NCBI GenBank assembly: GCA_025936045.1
Contig: JAICUB010000022.1
Location: forward strand, 1 to 64,000
Reading direction: 5' to 3'
DNA from: Polyangiaceae bacterium
GTDB taxonomy: Bacteria > Myxococcota_A > Polyangia > Polyangiales > Polyangiaceae
Length of the DNA stretch: 64,000 bases
Under the pieces are notes generated by a model. It had not been told where the DNA came from. It was given only the letters and a program-made list of their open reading frames with translations, and did not search any database. The translations under genes were made by a program, and so were the position numbers. Numbering within the stretch: the first letter of the stretch is position 1; each line of letters begins with the position of its first letter. Shown piece after piece: positions 15,233-24,379 of this stretch.

Positions 15233-17186
15233 GCGGCGTCAGCTTGCCGTCGGCGTGAACGCGGTACCACGAACGCGACGCGAAGTGCTCGGCCGCGCAC
15301 ACGTCGTCTTGGGGGCTCGTGCGGGCGAGGATCAGTACGTCGGGATTCGGATCCATCGGCACGTTCTGGTTCACGTTCCACCAGCCTTGCACCGCGTCCT
15401 CGGGGTAAATGAGCACGAGGGCGTTCTTCAGCTTGCTCTGACGAGCGGCTCGGACCGGCGTCGTCGCCTGGTGATATTCGGCGTACGCGAGCGGGTACAC
15501 GTGAGGGCCGATCCGCACCACGCCGTAAGCCGCTGCTGCGAGCGCGACGACGGCGGGCGCGTACTCGCGCAGGCGGAGCAACCGTCCCCATTGCATGCTC
15601 CTCACTCGCTCGAAGAGGCGCGCGACGAGGGGAGCAAGGCAGGCACTGGTCCCGGCCCCTTGCGCAACGACGACCGGTAGCTCGAAGCGAGGACCGAGCC
15701 CGTCGTCCACGTAACGACCGAACGTCGCCCAGGTATAAAACGCAACGAGACAGAGCGAGCTTACGACCAGCATGAAAGATACGCCGCGCGCGCGACCACC
15801 GAGCGCGCGCACGAGCCCGACCCCCGCGAGCGCCGGCGCGACCGGCCACCAGCAATAAGAGCCGGTCGCGAGCGGAATGCCGAACTTGAGCTCGTATGGC
15901 GAGGGAAAGCTGAGGGTGAGGACGCCTTCGGGATGCTTGAGTCGCGTCACGGCGTAACCGGTGGTGAACCAGGTGCCGAGCTGCAGGCGCAGGATGATCG
16001 CGGCAAGCCCCCCGAAGAACAGAAAGCCGGCGCACGTGCCCAAGAACGCGGGCAAGCTCACGCGGCGCCGCAAGATCGCCTGGCAAACATAGATGAACAC
16101 GCCGATACCGAGAAAGCCGCCGTCGGCGGGGCGCGTCGCGAGCCCGAGCGCCGTCGTCGACCCGAGCACCAAGCCGAAGGCGAGCGCCCGACCGCGCGAG
16201 AGCCTGGGGGTCACGAGCTCGGCCGCGCTTTCGACGGCCCAGGCGAAGCACGCCACCACCATCGGGTGTGAGAAGCGCGAAGCCGAGTTCAGAAGGAAGG
16301 AGGGACCGAGTATCGTCAGCATGCCGCCGAGCGGACCCGCCACGGCGACGATGCGTTCGGAGGCTTCGTACGTGGAGCCGAGGCCCGACGCGAGCCGCCG
16401 CGCGAGGTGCGCGATGCCGACCGCACCGATGCCGCCCATGACCGGCCCGGCGAGCCAGTCCGCGTGCATCCGATCGAACAAAGCCATGAAGAGCGGCCAG
16501 CCCGGCGTGTACTGAGCGAACACGCGGCCCTGATGGATGTAGACCCAGTAATTCTCGAACATCCTCGGGCACGGCGGCGGCTGGCCATACGCCCGGAAAT
16601 GGGCGTACAAATTGGCCTGGAACGTGTTGGCAATTTCGTCGCCGTTGTAGACGGCCCATTCGTAGACGTGGGCCGTCACGAAGGTGGCGAGCGCGACCGC
16701 GAACAGGAAAATCACCGCGTCCTGCACGGGGTACGACAAGCGCGGCGGACGCTCGCTTCGACGGCGCGCGGGCATGAACGACAGCCCATACGCACCGAGT
16801 AAGATCCCGTACCACGCGAGGTGCGCGAACATCAGCTCGGGGTCCGAGCCGCGCACCCACGACCAGAGCAAGTAGAGGCCCAGCTGCCCGAGAAGTGCAA
16901 AGAGCCCGAGCTTCCAAAGCCGGCCCCAGAAGCAAGCAAGCGTCGTCAGCGTGGCGCCGACCTCTAGCGCGGTCCCCGTACTCGGTACGCGCTCCGGACC
17001 CACGACCGACGCGAGCTCGGGCGCGAACGCCGTCAGCGCGGTCGTCGCGATACCGAGCGCGAAAAGTACGTTCGCCGCGCGTCGCGGCAGCGGCCGCTCC
17101 CAGAGCACGGCGCCGAGCGTCGTCGCCACGCAGCCGCCCGCAACGGCGACCATGCCGGGAAAATCATCCGTGTACGGGAGGTGCAT
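15213..17186 (-). CDS. Large multi-pass membrane protein, GT-C glycosyltransferase-like
   Basis: The protein is 657 residues with about a dozen hydrophobic segments. The first follows MHLPYTDDFPG and others include VLFALGIATTALTAF, LGLFALLGQLGLYLLW, AVIFLFAVALATFV, and FLFFGGLAAIILRLQ. After the fourth segment is a loop with 'EWAVYNGDEIANTFQANLYAHFRAYG' and 'YTPGWPLFMALFD', like the acidic first loop of GT-C enzymes that use polyprenyl-phosphate sugars. A ~120-residue soluble domain ends the protein. It is on the minus strand, 42 nt downstream of the HddA gene, and may be its co-transcribed partner. No donor or acceptor can be assigned. Confidence 0.7.
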   Translation of the reverse strand: MHLPYTDDFPGMVAVAGGCVATTLGAVLWERPLPRRAANVLFALGIATTALTAFAPELASVVGPERVPSTGTALEVGATLTTLACFWGRLWKLGLFALLGQLGLYLLWSWVRGSDPELMFAHLAWYGILLGAYGLSFMPARRRSERPPRLSYPVQDAVIFLFAVALATFVTAHVYEWAVYNGDEIANTFQANLYAHFRAYGQPPPCPRMFENYWVYIHQGRVFAQYTPGWPLFMALFDRMHADWLAGPVMGGIGAVGIAHLARRLASGLGSTYEASERIVAVAGPLGGMLTILGPSFLLNSASRFSHPMVVACFAWAVESAAELVTPRLSRGRALAFGLVLGSTTALGLATRPADGGFLGIGVFIYVCQAILRRRVSLPAFLGTCAGFLFFGGLAAIILRLQLGTWFTTGYAVTRLKHPEGVLTLSFPSPYELKFGIPLATGSYCWWPVAPALAGVGLVRALGGRARGVSFMLVVSSLCLVAFYTWATFGRYVDDGLGPRFELPVVVAQGAGTSACLAPLVARLFERVRSMQWGRLLRLREYAPAVVALAAAAYGVVRIGPHVYPLAYAEYHQATTPVRAARQSKLKNALVLIYPEDAVQGWWNVNQNVPMDPNPDVLILARTSPQDDVCAAEHFASRSWYRVHADGKLTPLSVPRR

Positions 17187-17228
17187 CGCTTGGCGGCGGG
17201 AGAATCACTCGCTCGGTCGACGAAGCCC

Positions 17229-18224
17229 TCAGGATTGGCGAACGTTCGCCACGATGCGCACGCCGCTCGAATCGAAACGGAAGCGGAGCGGCCTGAGACC
17301 GCGCCCGACGAGCGCGGCGTGAACGCGACGTCGATCGGCCGGCGTCGCATAGAACATGAAAAAGCCGCCGCCGCCCGCGCCCATCAGCTTGCCGCCGATG
17401 GCGCCCGCCTTGCGCGCCGCTTCGTAATGCTCGTCGATGGTCGAGTCCGTCATGTTCGACGCGAGCTTGCGCTTGTTCGTCCAGTGCTCGTGCAGGAGCT
17501 CGCCGTAAGCGTCGATGTTGCCGCTCAAGAGGATCTGCTGCGTGTCGCGCCCGAGCTGCTTGATCCGATGCATGCGCTCGACGGCGCCGTCCGTGTTCTG
17601 CTGGATGGTCTTGCCCTGTTCGGAGAGCACCTTGGCCGCCTGGCGCTCGACCCCGGAGTAGAAGATGAGCAGGTTCGACTCGAGCTCGTCGAGCACCTCC
17701 GGGCGAATCGGGAGCCGCTCGGTATCGACCGAGCCGTCGGTGTTGAAGTGAAACGCGGTCACGCCGCCGTAGGCGGCAATGTATTGGTCCTGCTTGCCGA
17801 TCGGCTCCTTCAGCACGTCCATTTCGATGTGACACGCTTCGCGCGCGAGTTGCTCGCTCGAGACGAACTCGTGCTTGTAGGTGTGGAGGGCGTTGAGCAG
17901 CGCGACCGTGAAGCTGCTCGACGAGCCGAGCCCCGAATTCGGCGGCACGTCGGCGACGCTCGTGAGCTCGATCGCGCTCCCGATGTCGGTGAAGCGCAGC
18001 GCCTCGCGGAAGATGCGGTGCTCGATCTGATCGACGTGCTCGACCGTCTCCGTCTTCGAGTAGGCGAGACGGATGGTGTCATAAAAGCGCCGGTTCGCGC
18101 TCACGTAGATGTACTTGTCGATGGCCGCGGCGACGAGGAACCCACCGTGTACCGAGGAATAGCTCGGTAAATCGGTGCCGCCACCGCCGAGCGAGAAGCG
18201 AACCGGGGCGCGCGAGACGATCAT
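17229..18224 (-). CDS. hddA: GHMP kinase, probable D-glycero-D-manno-heptose 7-phosphate kinase
   Basis: The protein is 331 residues. The N-terminus RAPVRFSLGGGGTDLPSY is characteristic of the HddA/FKP-like branch. GHMP motif 2 is PPNSGLGSSSSFTVALLNAL near residue 95. 'KQDQYIAAYGG' follows and motif 3 is KLMGAGGGGFFMFY near 278. HddA phosphorylates D-glycero-D-manno-heptose 7-phosphate at C1, the second step to GDP-heptose. GmhA, GmhB and HddC for the other steps lie 17-20 kb away at 34646-37245. Its ATG overlaps the stop of the upstream methyltransferase gene (4 nt), so the two are translated from one message. A different sugar kinase is possible but less likely given the rest of the pathway. 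Confidence 0.85.
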   Translation of the reverse strand: MIVSRAPVRFSLGGGGTDLPSYSSVHGGFLVAAAIDKYIYVSANRRFYDTIRLAYSKTETVEHVDQIEHRIFREALRFTDIGSAIELTSVADVPPNSGLGSSSSFTVALLNALHTYKHEFVSSEQLAREACHIEMDVLKEPIGKQDQYIAAYGGVTAFHFNTDGSVDTERLPIRPEVLDELESNLLIFYSGVERQAAKVLSEQGKTIQQNTDGAVERMHRIKQLGRDTQQILLSGNIDAYGELLHEHWTNKRKLASNMTDSTIDEHYEAARKAGAIGGKLMGAGGGGFFMFYATPADRRRVHAALVGRGLRPLRFRFDSSGVRIVANVRQS

Positions 18225-19036
18225 GCTGTGCCACCTTGGACCGCACCGCCGGATTTACGGCGCGCGAGAATCATGAACCCGAGTGATTCGTCGGGTTCCT
18301 CGAGTACACGGTCGAGTACGCGCGCGCCGGCGGAGAGGCCGATCATCATCGGTGCAACGAGCGGAAATGCCCAGAACCTCGGCGCTTGACCGACCGAACC
18401 CTCTTGCTGGAGCTTGCCCATCGCCTGTGCCACGGCGCCGATGCGTGCGACGCGGAACGCGAGATATTGGTTGAGCTTGTGCGCAACGATGCTCCAGAGG
18501 CTCCCGAGGTGTTCCGTTTCGAATACCTCGAGTCCGGCCTTTTCACACAAGCTCTTCAGGCCGTGCGGGGTGTAGCGGAAGAAATCATGCGGCTCTTCGT
18601 GCAGGCGAAAATCGAACGGCGCGGTCAGGATCAAGATGCCGTCGTCTTTGAGCACGCGCCCCATTTCGCCCACTAGTCGGCCGGGCTCGGGCGTGTGCTC
18701 GAGCACCTGCACGTTGAGCACGGTGTCGAAGGTCTTGTCCTCGAAAGGCAAGCGCACGCCGTCGTAATAGAGGTCCGGCGCGCGCACGCTTTTCGACGCC
18801 TGGGTGCGACCGAACGTCGCCTCGTGCTCGATCCCGATGTATTCGCTGACGTGCGGCGCGAACATCGACTCGTAAGGCCGCTGGCCGCAGCCCACGTCGA
18901 GCAAGCGCCCGCGCGCCCGGGGCGCCGTGCGGCGGAGCGCGTCGAGCAGCAGCGACTCCTGCAAATCGACCCAGTCGGACGCCGAGCGCGCCGCAGCGCG
19001 GAGCCAACCGCCCGAAGTTTCGTTCGGAGGATGCAT
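18221..19036 (-). CDS. SAM-dependent methyltransferase (class I)
   Basis: The protein is 271 residues from ATG 19036. Motif I is DVGCGQRPYESMF near residue 47, a variant common among glycan-cluster methyltransferases. 'YIGIEHEATFGRTQAS', 'FDTVLNVQVLEHTPEPGRLVGEMGRVLKDDGILILTAPF' and 'EPHDFFRYTPHGLKSLCEKAGLEV' follow. A C-terminal hydrophobic stretch (FWAFPLVAPMMIGLSAGARVLD) could dock on the membrane. It overlaps hddA by 4 nt. Only 14 nt separate its start from the divergent membrane-protein gene at 19051, so one of the two starts may in fact be further in. Confidence 0.82.
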   Translation of the reverse strand: MHPPNETSGGWLRAAARSASDWVDLQESLLLDALRRTAPRARGRLLDVGCGQRPYESMFAPHVSEYIGIEHEATFGRTQASKSVRAPDLYYDGVRLPFEDKTFDTVLNVQVLEHTPEPGRLVGEMGRVLKDDGILILTAPFDFRLHEEPHDFFRYTPHGLKSLCEKAGLEVFETEHLGSLWSIVAHKLNQYLAFRVARIGAVAQAMGKLQQEGSVGQAPRFWAFPLVAPMMIGLSAGARVLDRVLEEPDESLGFMILARRKSGGAVQGGTA

Positions 19037-19050
19037 CTGACCAGGGACTT

Positions 19051-20661
19051 ATGTTACGCCGCGTTCGGCTGGGCAAGGGAATCGACGTGCCACCCTTCCT
19101 CGAACGAGCGGTCGAGCGCTTCGGTCCCCCCCAAGGCGGCAGCACGCGCGCTCGGCTCCGGCGCCAGCTTCGGCGCGCGTGGTTTCCCGCGCTCCTGGTC
19201 GGCATCTTTTTCCTTTATCGCTTCGTGGGGAAGGCGGGGCTCGACACGTGGCCGGTCTACGGCGTCTATCACGACCTCCAGGCCGACGGCTTTCTGAAGG
19301 GTCATCTGAGTCTGCCCATCGAGCCCGCGCCCGAACTCCTGCACGCCAAAAATCCGTACGACTACTCCAACGTCCGCTATTGGTGGCTCGACGCGACGTA
19401 CTGGAAAGGCAAGTACTACATCTATTGGGGGCCCGTTCCCGCGCTGTTCGAGGCGGCAGCAAAGTGGGTCCTCGGCATTCACCGGGGCATCGGCGATCAA
19501 TACGTCGCGTTCTTCTTCCATTGCCTCGCGTACGTGTGCGGCGCGTTGATCATCGATCGCATGTTGCGGCGGCTATTCGGCTCCGATTCGCGGCTACTCC
19601 TCGCGCTCGGCACGCTCGCGTTCGCTTGCGGTAACCCCGCCCTCCACGGCGTCGCCACGCTGAGCACCTATCAGACTGCGATCATTTCCGCGCAAGCGTG
19701 GTTACTCGCCGGTCTGCTCGTGGCTTTCGACGCCGTCTGGCACGCGGGCACGAGCAGCGCACGGGCCCTTCGGCTTCCGCTCGCGGGCGCTTGTTTCGGA
19801 CTCGCGCTCGGCTCGCGCATCAGCGTCATGCCCGCCATCGCGGCGCTCGTCGTGCTCTCCGCGCTCGCTGAAGCATGGCCGTCCGAACGGCGCTGGCTGC
19901 GCTTCATCACGAACGGGCTCGCCGTGGGTTTGCCCGTCTCTGCGGCCGGCTGCGGCCTCTTGCTCTTCAACAAGCTGCGTTTCGGCGATTTCTTTCAATT
20001 CGGCTCGAACATCCAGCTGTCGGCTTATCCACTCGGCTTTGCGCCGCGCTGGGTGTTCGGAAACCTCTATTCCTACTTACTGCGCCCACCACGGTTGTCC
20101 TGCGAGTTCCCGTACGTGAATCAAGTCTGGAACATGGGGCATGACGCGTTTCCGAAGTGGTTCAAGCTGCCGCCGGACTACGAGATCATCGAACCGACCG
20201 TCGGCTGGCTCATCACCATGCCGCTCACATGGCTTGCGCCTTTTGCGTTCATCCTCGCGCCGTTCCGCGTCGCGCTCGCGAACCGGCGCGGTCGCGCCTA
20301 TCTGTTCTGCTTGCTCTCGTTCCTCACGCTCGCTTCACTGACCGGCGTACTGACGCTCTTCATCTACGGAACGACCATGCGCTACTTGAACGACGTAGGC
20401 TACGGCCTCGTGCTCGTTGCCCTGCTCGGCGCGTTCAGCCTGCGCTACCACCGCTGGGGACGCGTCGCGCCGCGCACTTTCTCGGCCGTCATCGGCGTGC
20501 TCGGGAGTGTCACCATACTGATGGGCCTCCTGCTCGGGTATCAGGGGTACAATCTGCATTTCCAGCGCTTCAACCCCGAGCTCGACGCGAAGATTGCAGG
20601 AGCCCTTTCCTTCTGCGGGCCACACTTCAGGCGCGCGAAGTTGCCGGCGTGGGGACAGTGA
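19051..20661 (+). CDS. Large multi-pass membrane protein, GT-C-like
   Basis: The protein is 536 residues. After a basic N-terminus a hydrophobic segment (WFPALLVGIFFLYRFV) leads to a long luminal-type loop with 'YGVYHDLQADGFLKGHLSLPIEP' and 'YYIYWGPVPALFEA'. About ten further hydrophobic segments follow, for example LLLALGTLAFACGNPAL, LPLAGACFGLALGSR and VIGVLGSVTILMGLLLGY. The Asp-containing first loop and the overall shape are those of GT-C glycosyltransferases that act outside the membrane, but no family-specific motif was recognised. It stands next to a methyltransferase and the heptose kinase. Confidence 0.65.
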   Translation: MLRRVRLGKGIDVPPFLERAVERFGPPQGGSTRARLRRQLRRAWFPALLVGIFFLYRFVGKAGLDTWPVYGVYHDLQADGFLKGHLSLPIEPAPELLHAKNPYDYSNVRYWWLDATYWKGKYYIYWGPVPALFEAAAKWVLGIHRGIGDQYVAFFFHCLAYVCGALIIDRMLRRLFGSDSRLLLALGTLAFACGNPALHGVATLSTYQTAIISAQAWLLAGLLVAFDAVWHAGTSSARALRLPLAGACFGLALGSRISVMPAIAALVVLSALAEAWPSERRWLRFITNGLAVGLPVSAAGCGLLLFNKLRFGDFFQFGSNIQLSAYPLGFAPRWVFGNLYSYLLRPPRLSCEFPYVNQVWNMGHDAFPKWFKLPPDYEIIEPTVGWLITMPLTWLAPFAFILAPFRVALANRRGRAYLFCLLSFLTLASLTGVLTLFIYGTTMRYLNDVGYGLVLVALLGAFSLRYHRWGRVAPRTFSAVIGVLGSVTILMGLLLGYQGYNLHFQRFNPELDAKIAGALSFCGPHFRRAKLPAWGQ

Positions 20662-20685
20662 GCTCGCCTTGGCCGCGGGGCCTTC

Positions 20686-21768
20686 GTGGCCGCACGTGAA
20701 TGTCGCCGGTTCGCCCACCGTACTACGAGCGTGTGCCTTGCACTCCGAAGCGGCCCGCCGCCTGTCCTAGAAGCACGCAGGAGGCGGAGGGTCACGCTCG
20801 ATCCCGTCGAAACGTTGATGATCCTCGACCGCGTGCTCGAGGTGCTCGCTTGCGCGCATGACAAGGGCATTGCTCATCGGGACATAAAGCCACACAACGT
20901 CTTCTGTACCCGCTCCGGCGACGTGAAGGTGCTGGATTTCGGCATTGCCGTCTTGCGCGAAAAGCGCGGCGAAGAACCGGAGGGGGATACGGTGAGCGGC
21001 ACTCTACTCGGCACGCCATCGTACATGGCGCCGGAGCAAGCACGAGGCCGGTGGGCGGAGGTGGATCACAGCACTGACCTCTGGGCGACCGGCGCGACCT
21101 CGTTCACGCTCCTCACGGGGCGGCACGTTCATCGAGCGGACACTCGGAGCGAGCTCCTCATCGCGGCCGCGACCCAGGCCGCGCCCTCACTTCGCGAGTT
21201 TCGTCCCGATCTGCCCGACTCGGTCATCGAGTGCGTGGATCGGGCGCTAGAGCCGAACAAGGCCGCGCGATTCAGCGACGCGCGCGCGATGCAGCGCGCG
21301 ATAGGGGCCGCGCTCAGCGAGCTTACGGGAGGTCGTCAGTCGAGCTCATCGGTGCGTGCAGCCAACGGAGAGACCACGGCCTCGGAGGTGAGCACAACCG
21401 TCCCGCCGCCGACGTTGCTAGTCTTGCGCCCGCGACGTCACGGACGCTGGCTTGCCGCCACCGTGACCAGTCTCGTGTTCGGCACGACACTCGCTGCAAG
21501 CAGGCCCGATACGGCGCATTCGGCCGGGAACGCGCGGCGCGAACGAATAACTGCGAGCCCCCCGGCCGTCCCCGACCGGTCGGGGGCGGCTAAAGCTTCT
21601 TTCCCCATTGGTGCGGTCGCTATTGCTCCGACGACATCGAGCGGCTCATCCGCCAAAAATGCGCGTCAAGAGCGGCCGAAAGCTTCGCGCGTGCGGCGAC
21701 TCGAGCTCAAGCCGGAATCAACGTCTGCGCCTGCCGACACGGAGAGTGCACTTGACCGGTGGAACTAA
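20686..21768 (+). pseudogene. Serine/threonine protein kinase lacking its N-lobe
   Basis: The frame opens at GTG 20686 but kinase homology begins only near codon 30 (VLEARRRRR), partway through a kinase. The C-lobe is intact: HRDIKPHN (catalytic loop), VLDFG (DFG), MAPEQ (APE), then 'STDLWATGATSFTLLTGR' and a conserved Arg region. The glycine-rich loop, the VAIK lysine and the alphaC glutamate are absent. Nothing kinase-like lies upstream to the previous gene at 20661. A hydrophobic segment (WLAATVTSLVFGTTLAA) follows the kinase part, as in membrane-anchored myxobacterial Hanks kinases. It looks like a 5'-truncated gene that cannot bind ATP normally. A functional pseudokinase cannot be excluded, because the two following genes are contiguous with it. 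Confidence 0.7.
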
Positions 21769-22723
21769 GGCCGGCGCTCGCTGCTGGCCGGTCCTGGTAC
21801 TGGCCTTCGTACTGTCGAGCGCAAGGACGGCACACGCCGACGACCTGGCCGAGGAGCGAGCGCACTCGTTGTTCATTGCTGGCCGGGCCGCGGCGCGTGC
21901 CGGTGACGATGCGCTCGCGTGCACCGACTTCGCGGCGAGCCTCGAGCTCCGGGCAGCGCCGGGTACCCTCATCAATCTAGCCTTGTGCGAAGAGCACCTC
22001 CGGCGGTTCGCGAGGTCCTACGAGCACTTCCAAGCGTTCCTGAGCGCGGCGTCACCTGACGACGATCGGCGTGAGCTCGCGAACTCGCATGCCGCCGAGC
22101 TCGGTCGGCGGCTGGCGCACCTTTCGGTTCGGGTCAATCGCGGTCTTCCTCCCACGCTCGTGACGTTGGACGGAGAGGCCGTGAATCTCGAAGCCAGTGG
22201 CGGATTGGTCGTGGATCCCGGACGACACCGCGTCACGTTCCGCATCGGTGCTCGGCCCGCTCAGACCGCGGAGGTGGAGCTCTCGGCGGGCACCGAAACG
22301 ACGCTGACGGTGCCTTGGGTCCTTTTCGAGGCGCCGCCTCCGCCGAGCACGACGCAGACCGCGTCTGCGAGCCCGACGCCCGCGCCCTTGGCATCGGCGC
22401 CGCCATCGATACCGGTCGATTCGAACCGCAAGGTAGCAGGCTGGGTCATGGTCGGTGCGGGCCTCGCCGCGGTTGCGGCGAGTGCCAGCATGGGTATAGG
22501 GATCCTGCGCGAGAGGCGCGTCGTCGAGTTGCACTGTCCCGAAGGTCGCTGCGACGCACGAGGCTGGAGCGCAGCGAAGACAGGACGCGCGCTCGTCGTG
22601 GCGGGTACGGCCGCCCTGGCGATTGGCACGATCGCTGGAGGCTCGGGCGTCTACCTGCTCCTCGCGCAGAGTTGGTCCGCTCACAATCGAAGTGCACTCG
22701 TCAACGTTGGAGCTCCGTTCTGA
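21752..22723 (+). CDS. Exported TPR/PEGA-like protein
   Basis: The chosen start is TTG 21752, with GGAGAG five bases upstream. GTG 21746 is an alternative, and the frame stays open to 21608. It overlaps the end of the kinase frame. The ~323-residue protein has a signal peptide (PVLVLAFVLSSARTAHA), then a TPR-like helical region with 'GDDALACTDFAASLELRAAPGTLINLALCEEHLRRFARSYEHF', then a PEGA-like beta module ('LVTLDGEAV', 'VDPGRHRVTFRI'), a Pro/Ala/Ser linker and two hydrophobic segments near the C-terminus. This layout is common beside myxobacterial protein kinases. It is probably envelope-located, with unknown function. Confidence 0.65.
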   Translation: MTGGTKAGARCWPVLVLAFVLSSARTAHADDLAEERAHSLFIAGRAAARAGDDALACTDFAASLELRAAPGTLINLALCEEHLRRFARSYEHFQAFLSAASPDDDRRELANSHAAELGRRLAHLSVRVNRGLPPTLVTLDGEAVNLEASGGLVVDPGRHRVTFRIGARPAQTAEVELSAGTETTLTVPWVLFEAPPPPSTTQTASASPTPAPLASAPPSIPVDSNRKVAGWVMVGAGLAAVAASASMGIGILRERRVVELHCPEGRCDARGWSAAKTGRALVVAGTAALAIGTIAGGSGVYLLLAQSWSAHNRSALVNVGAPF

Positions 22724-24264
22724 TGGGGCGAAGCACCTCCGGATTCGTCATTGCCAGCGCAACGATGATAATCGGTTGCTCACTGCTAGCAGGAGGCACC
22801 TTCGACGGCGTCTTGCCCCCAGCCGAGGCAAATGGCGGATACGCCAATGCCAGCAATGTGATGACCACCGCCGGCGATTCGTCACATGTCGCTGGGAGCG
22901 ACCCGACCTTTGACCTCCTCAGAATTCCGACAAACACGCGAACACCGACTACCTTCATCGATAGCGCCAGCCGCTCGAGCGGTTCGGGCGCTGGACACGG
23001 GAACTCGAGCGGAGGCTTCGGTGATTCATCGAGGCGCTCCATGAACGGCGGGGCCAGCGGAGAGGGCGGCTCCGGCGACAACGATGAACGCGGTACTGGC
23101 GGCAGACGCGGTGGCGACGGCGGGGGCAGCGAGGACGGCGGACGCGAGGACGACAGCGGCGGCACGCGCGGCATTCGTGGCGGCGAACAAGCGGGGGGTT
23201 CCCCCGGAGGGGCGGGCTCGGACGGGAACGCCGGCGCACGCGACCCTATTCTGAGCAGCGGCCAGGGCGGCGCGCCGGTCCGCAGGCCCTCCGCTCACCG
23301 CGATGTGCGGAGCGGTGATTTCGACGGTGACGGCAAGTCGGACAGCGTAGTATGGGAGCCGGCTACTTATACCTGGCGCGTTCGTTTTGCGTCGGGCGCC
23401 ACGACTGTCTCATCGTTCGGTGGTCCTGGCGACGTCGCGGTTCCGGCCGACTACGATGGCGATGGGCTCATGGACATCGCGGTCTGGAGATCAAGTGACC
23501 ATAATTGGTACGTCCAGAGCGCATTCACCATCTACCCCCCTACACCGCATGGTGACCCCGGAGACATACCAGTCCCTGCAGACTATGACGGTGACGGAAT
23601 CGCCGACTTGGCGGTATGGAGACCCAGCGATCACGGATGGTACATTCGGTATTCGAGCGGAATCATTCCGGGGACCGTGGGCTGGGGCGGCCTTGGCGAC
23701 GTCCCGGTACCGGGAGACTATGACGGCGATCGGAAGGCGGACGCCGCGGTATGGCGCCCGACCGATCAAACTTGGTACATTCTGGATTCGAATGGCGGCG
23801 AGACCGTCATTCCGTTCGGCGCGCCGGGGGACGTCGCGGTACCGGCCGACTATGACGGTGACGGCAGGACCGATCCTGCCGTCTGGAATCCTAAGGACGC
23901 GAGCTGGCAGATTCTGAAATCGCTCGGTGGCGTTACGCGCCTCACCTTTGGATCACCGAACGGGATCCCCGTTCCCGCGGACTACGATGGAGACGGCAAG
24001 GCCGATGTCGCCGTATGGGAGCCGACGAACGGCGAATGGTCTCTCCAGGAATCGACTGGTGGCGCGGTGTCCTGGTCGCTCGGGGGAGACGACGGGGACA
24101 TCGCCCCCTTTTCGACGAATGCAGACCAAGGCTGTTCCGCCAGCTTCGGCGCACCGGGCTCATGCGTCGACGTTTGCTTGAGCTCCGGGTTCCAAGGCGG
24201 TTACTGCCCGTACGGGGATGGAAACGCCAGTTATTGGGCCGCCCAATGCTTCTGTACACCGTGA
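22723..24264 (+). CDS. GG-linker lipoprotein with six FG-GAP/VCBS-type Asp-rich repeats
   Basis: The ATG at 22723 shares one base with the previous TGA, so translation is coupled. The 513-residue protein has a lipoprotein signal (ASATMIIGC, Cys near residue 19), about 160 residues of Gly/Ser/Asp-rich linker, and then six repeats of roughly 49 residues, each with a core like VPADYDGDGKADVAVWEP followed by a Trp-Tyr pair. The Asp pattern (DYDGDGxxD) is the calcium-binding loop of FG-GAP/VCBS propeller blades. The third repeat reads DGDRKAD, losing a loop glycine. The last ~50 residues carry six Cys (SCVDVCLSSGFQGGYC..CFC), probably a disulfide-rich cap. Cell-surface adhesion or sugar binding is plausible. 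Confidence 0.75.
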   Translation: MGRSTSGFVIASATMIIGCSLLAGGTFDGVLPPAEANGGYANASNVMTTAGDSSHVAGSDPTFDLLRIPTNTRTPTTFIDSASRSSGSGAGHGNSSGGFGDSSRRSMNGGASGEGGSGDNDERGTGGRRGGDGGGSEDGGREDDSGGTRGIRGGEQAGGSPGGAGSDGNAGARDPILSSGQGGAPVRRPSAHRDVRSGDFDGDGKSDSVVWEPATYTWRVRFASGATTVSSFGGPGDVAVPADYDGDGLMDIAVWRSSDHNWYVQSAFTIYPPTPHGDPGDIPVPADYDGDGIADLAVWRPSDHGWYIRYSSGIIPGTVGWGGLGDVPVPGDYDGDRKADAAVWRPTDQTWYILDSNGGETVIPFGAPGDVAVPADYDGDGRTDPAVWNPKDASWQILKSLGGVTRLTFGSPNGIPVPADYDGDGKADVAVWEPTNGEWSLQESTGGAVSWSLGGDDGDIAPFSTNADQGCSASFGAPGSCVDVCLSSGFQGGYCPYGDGNASYWAAQCFCTP

Positions 24265-24379
24265 CGCTCGCGTAGGGGCTTCTCACCCTGGGCGACGAAG
24301 CTTACTCGAAGGAAGGCGTATGGGACGTTCCCAACTCGCCGGTTGACGGTTCGCACTCAGCGTGGATTAAAATAGTTGG

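Noticed and set aside
20662..20765. Hidden N-lobe of the kinase upstream in another frame
   Set aside because: No frame of this stretch shows a glycine-rich loop or a VAIK-like lysine, and the room is too short for the ~90 missing residues.
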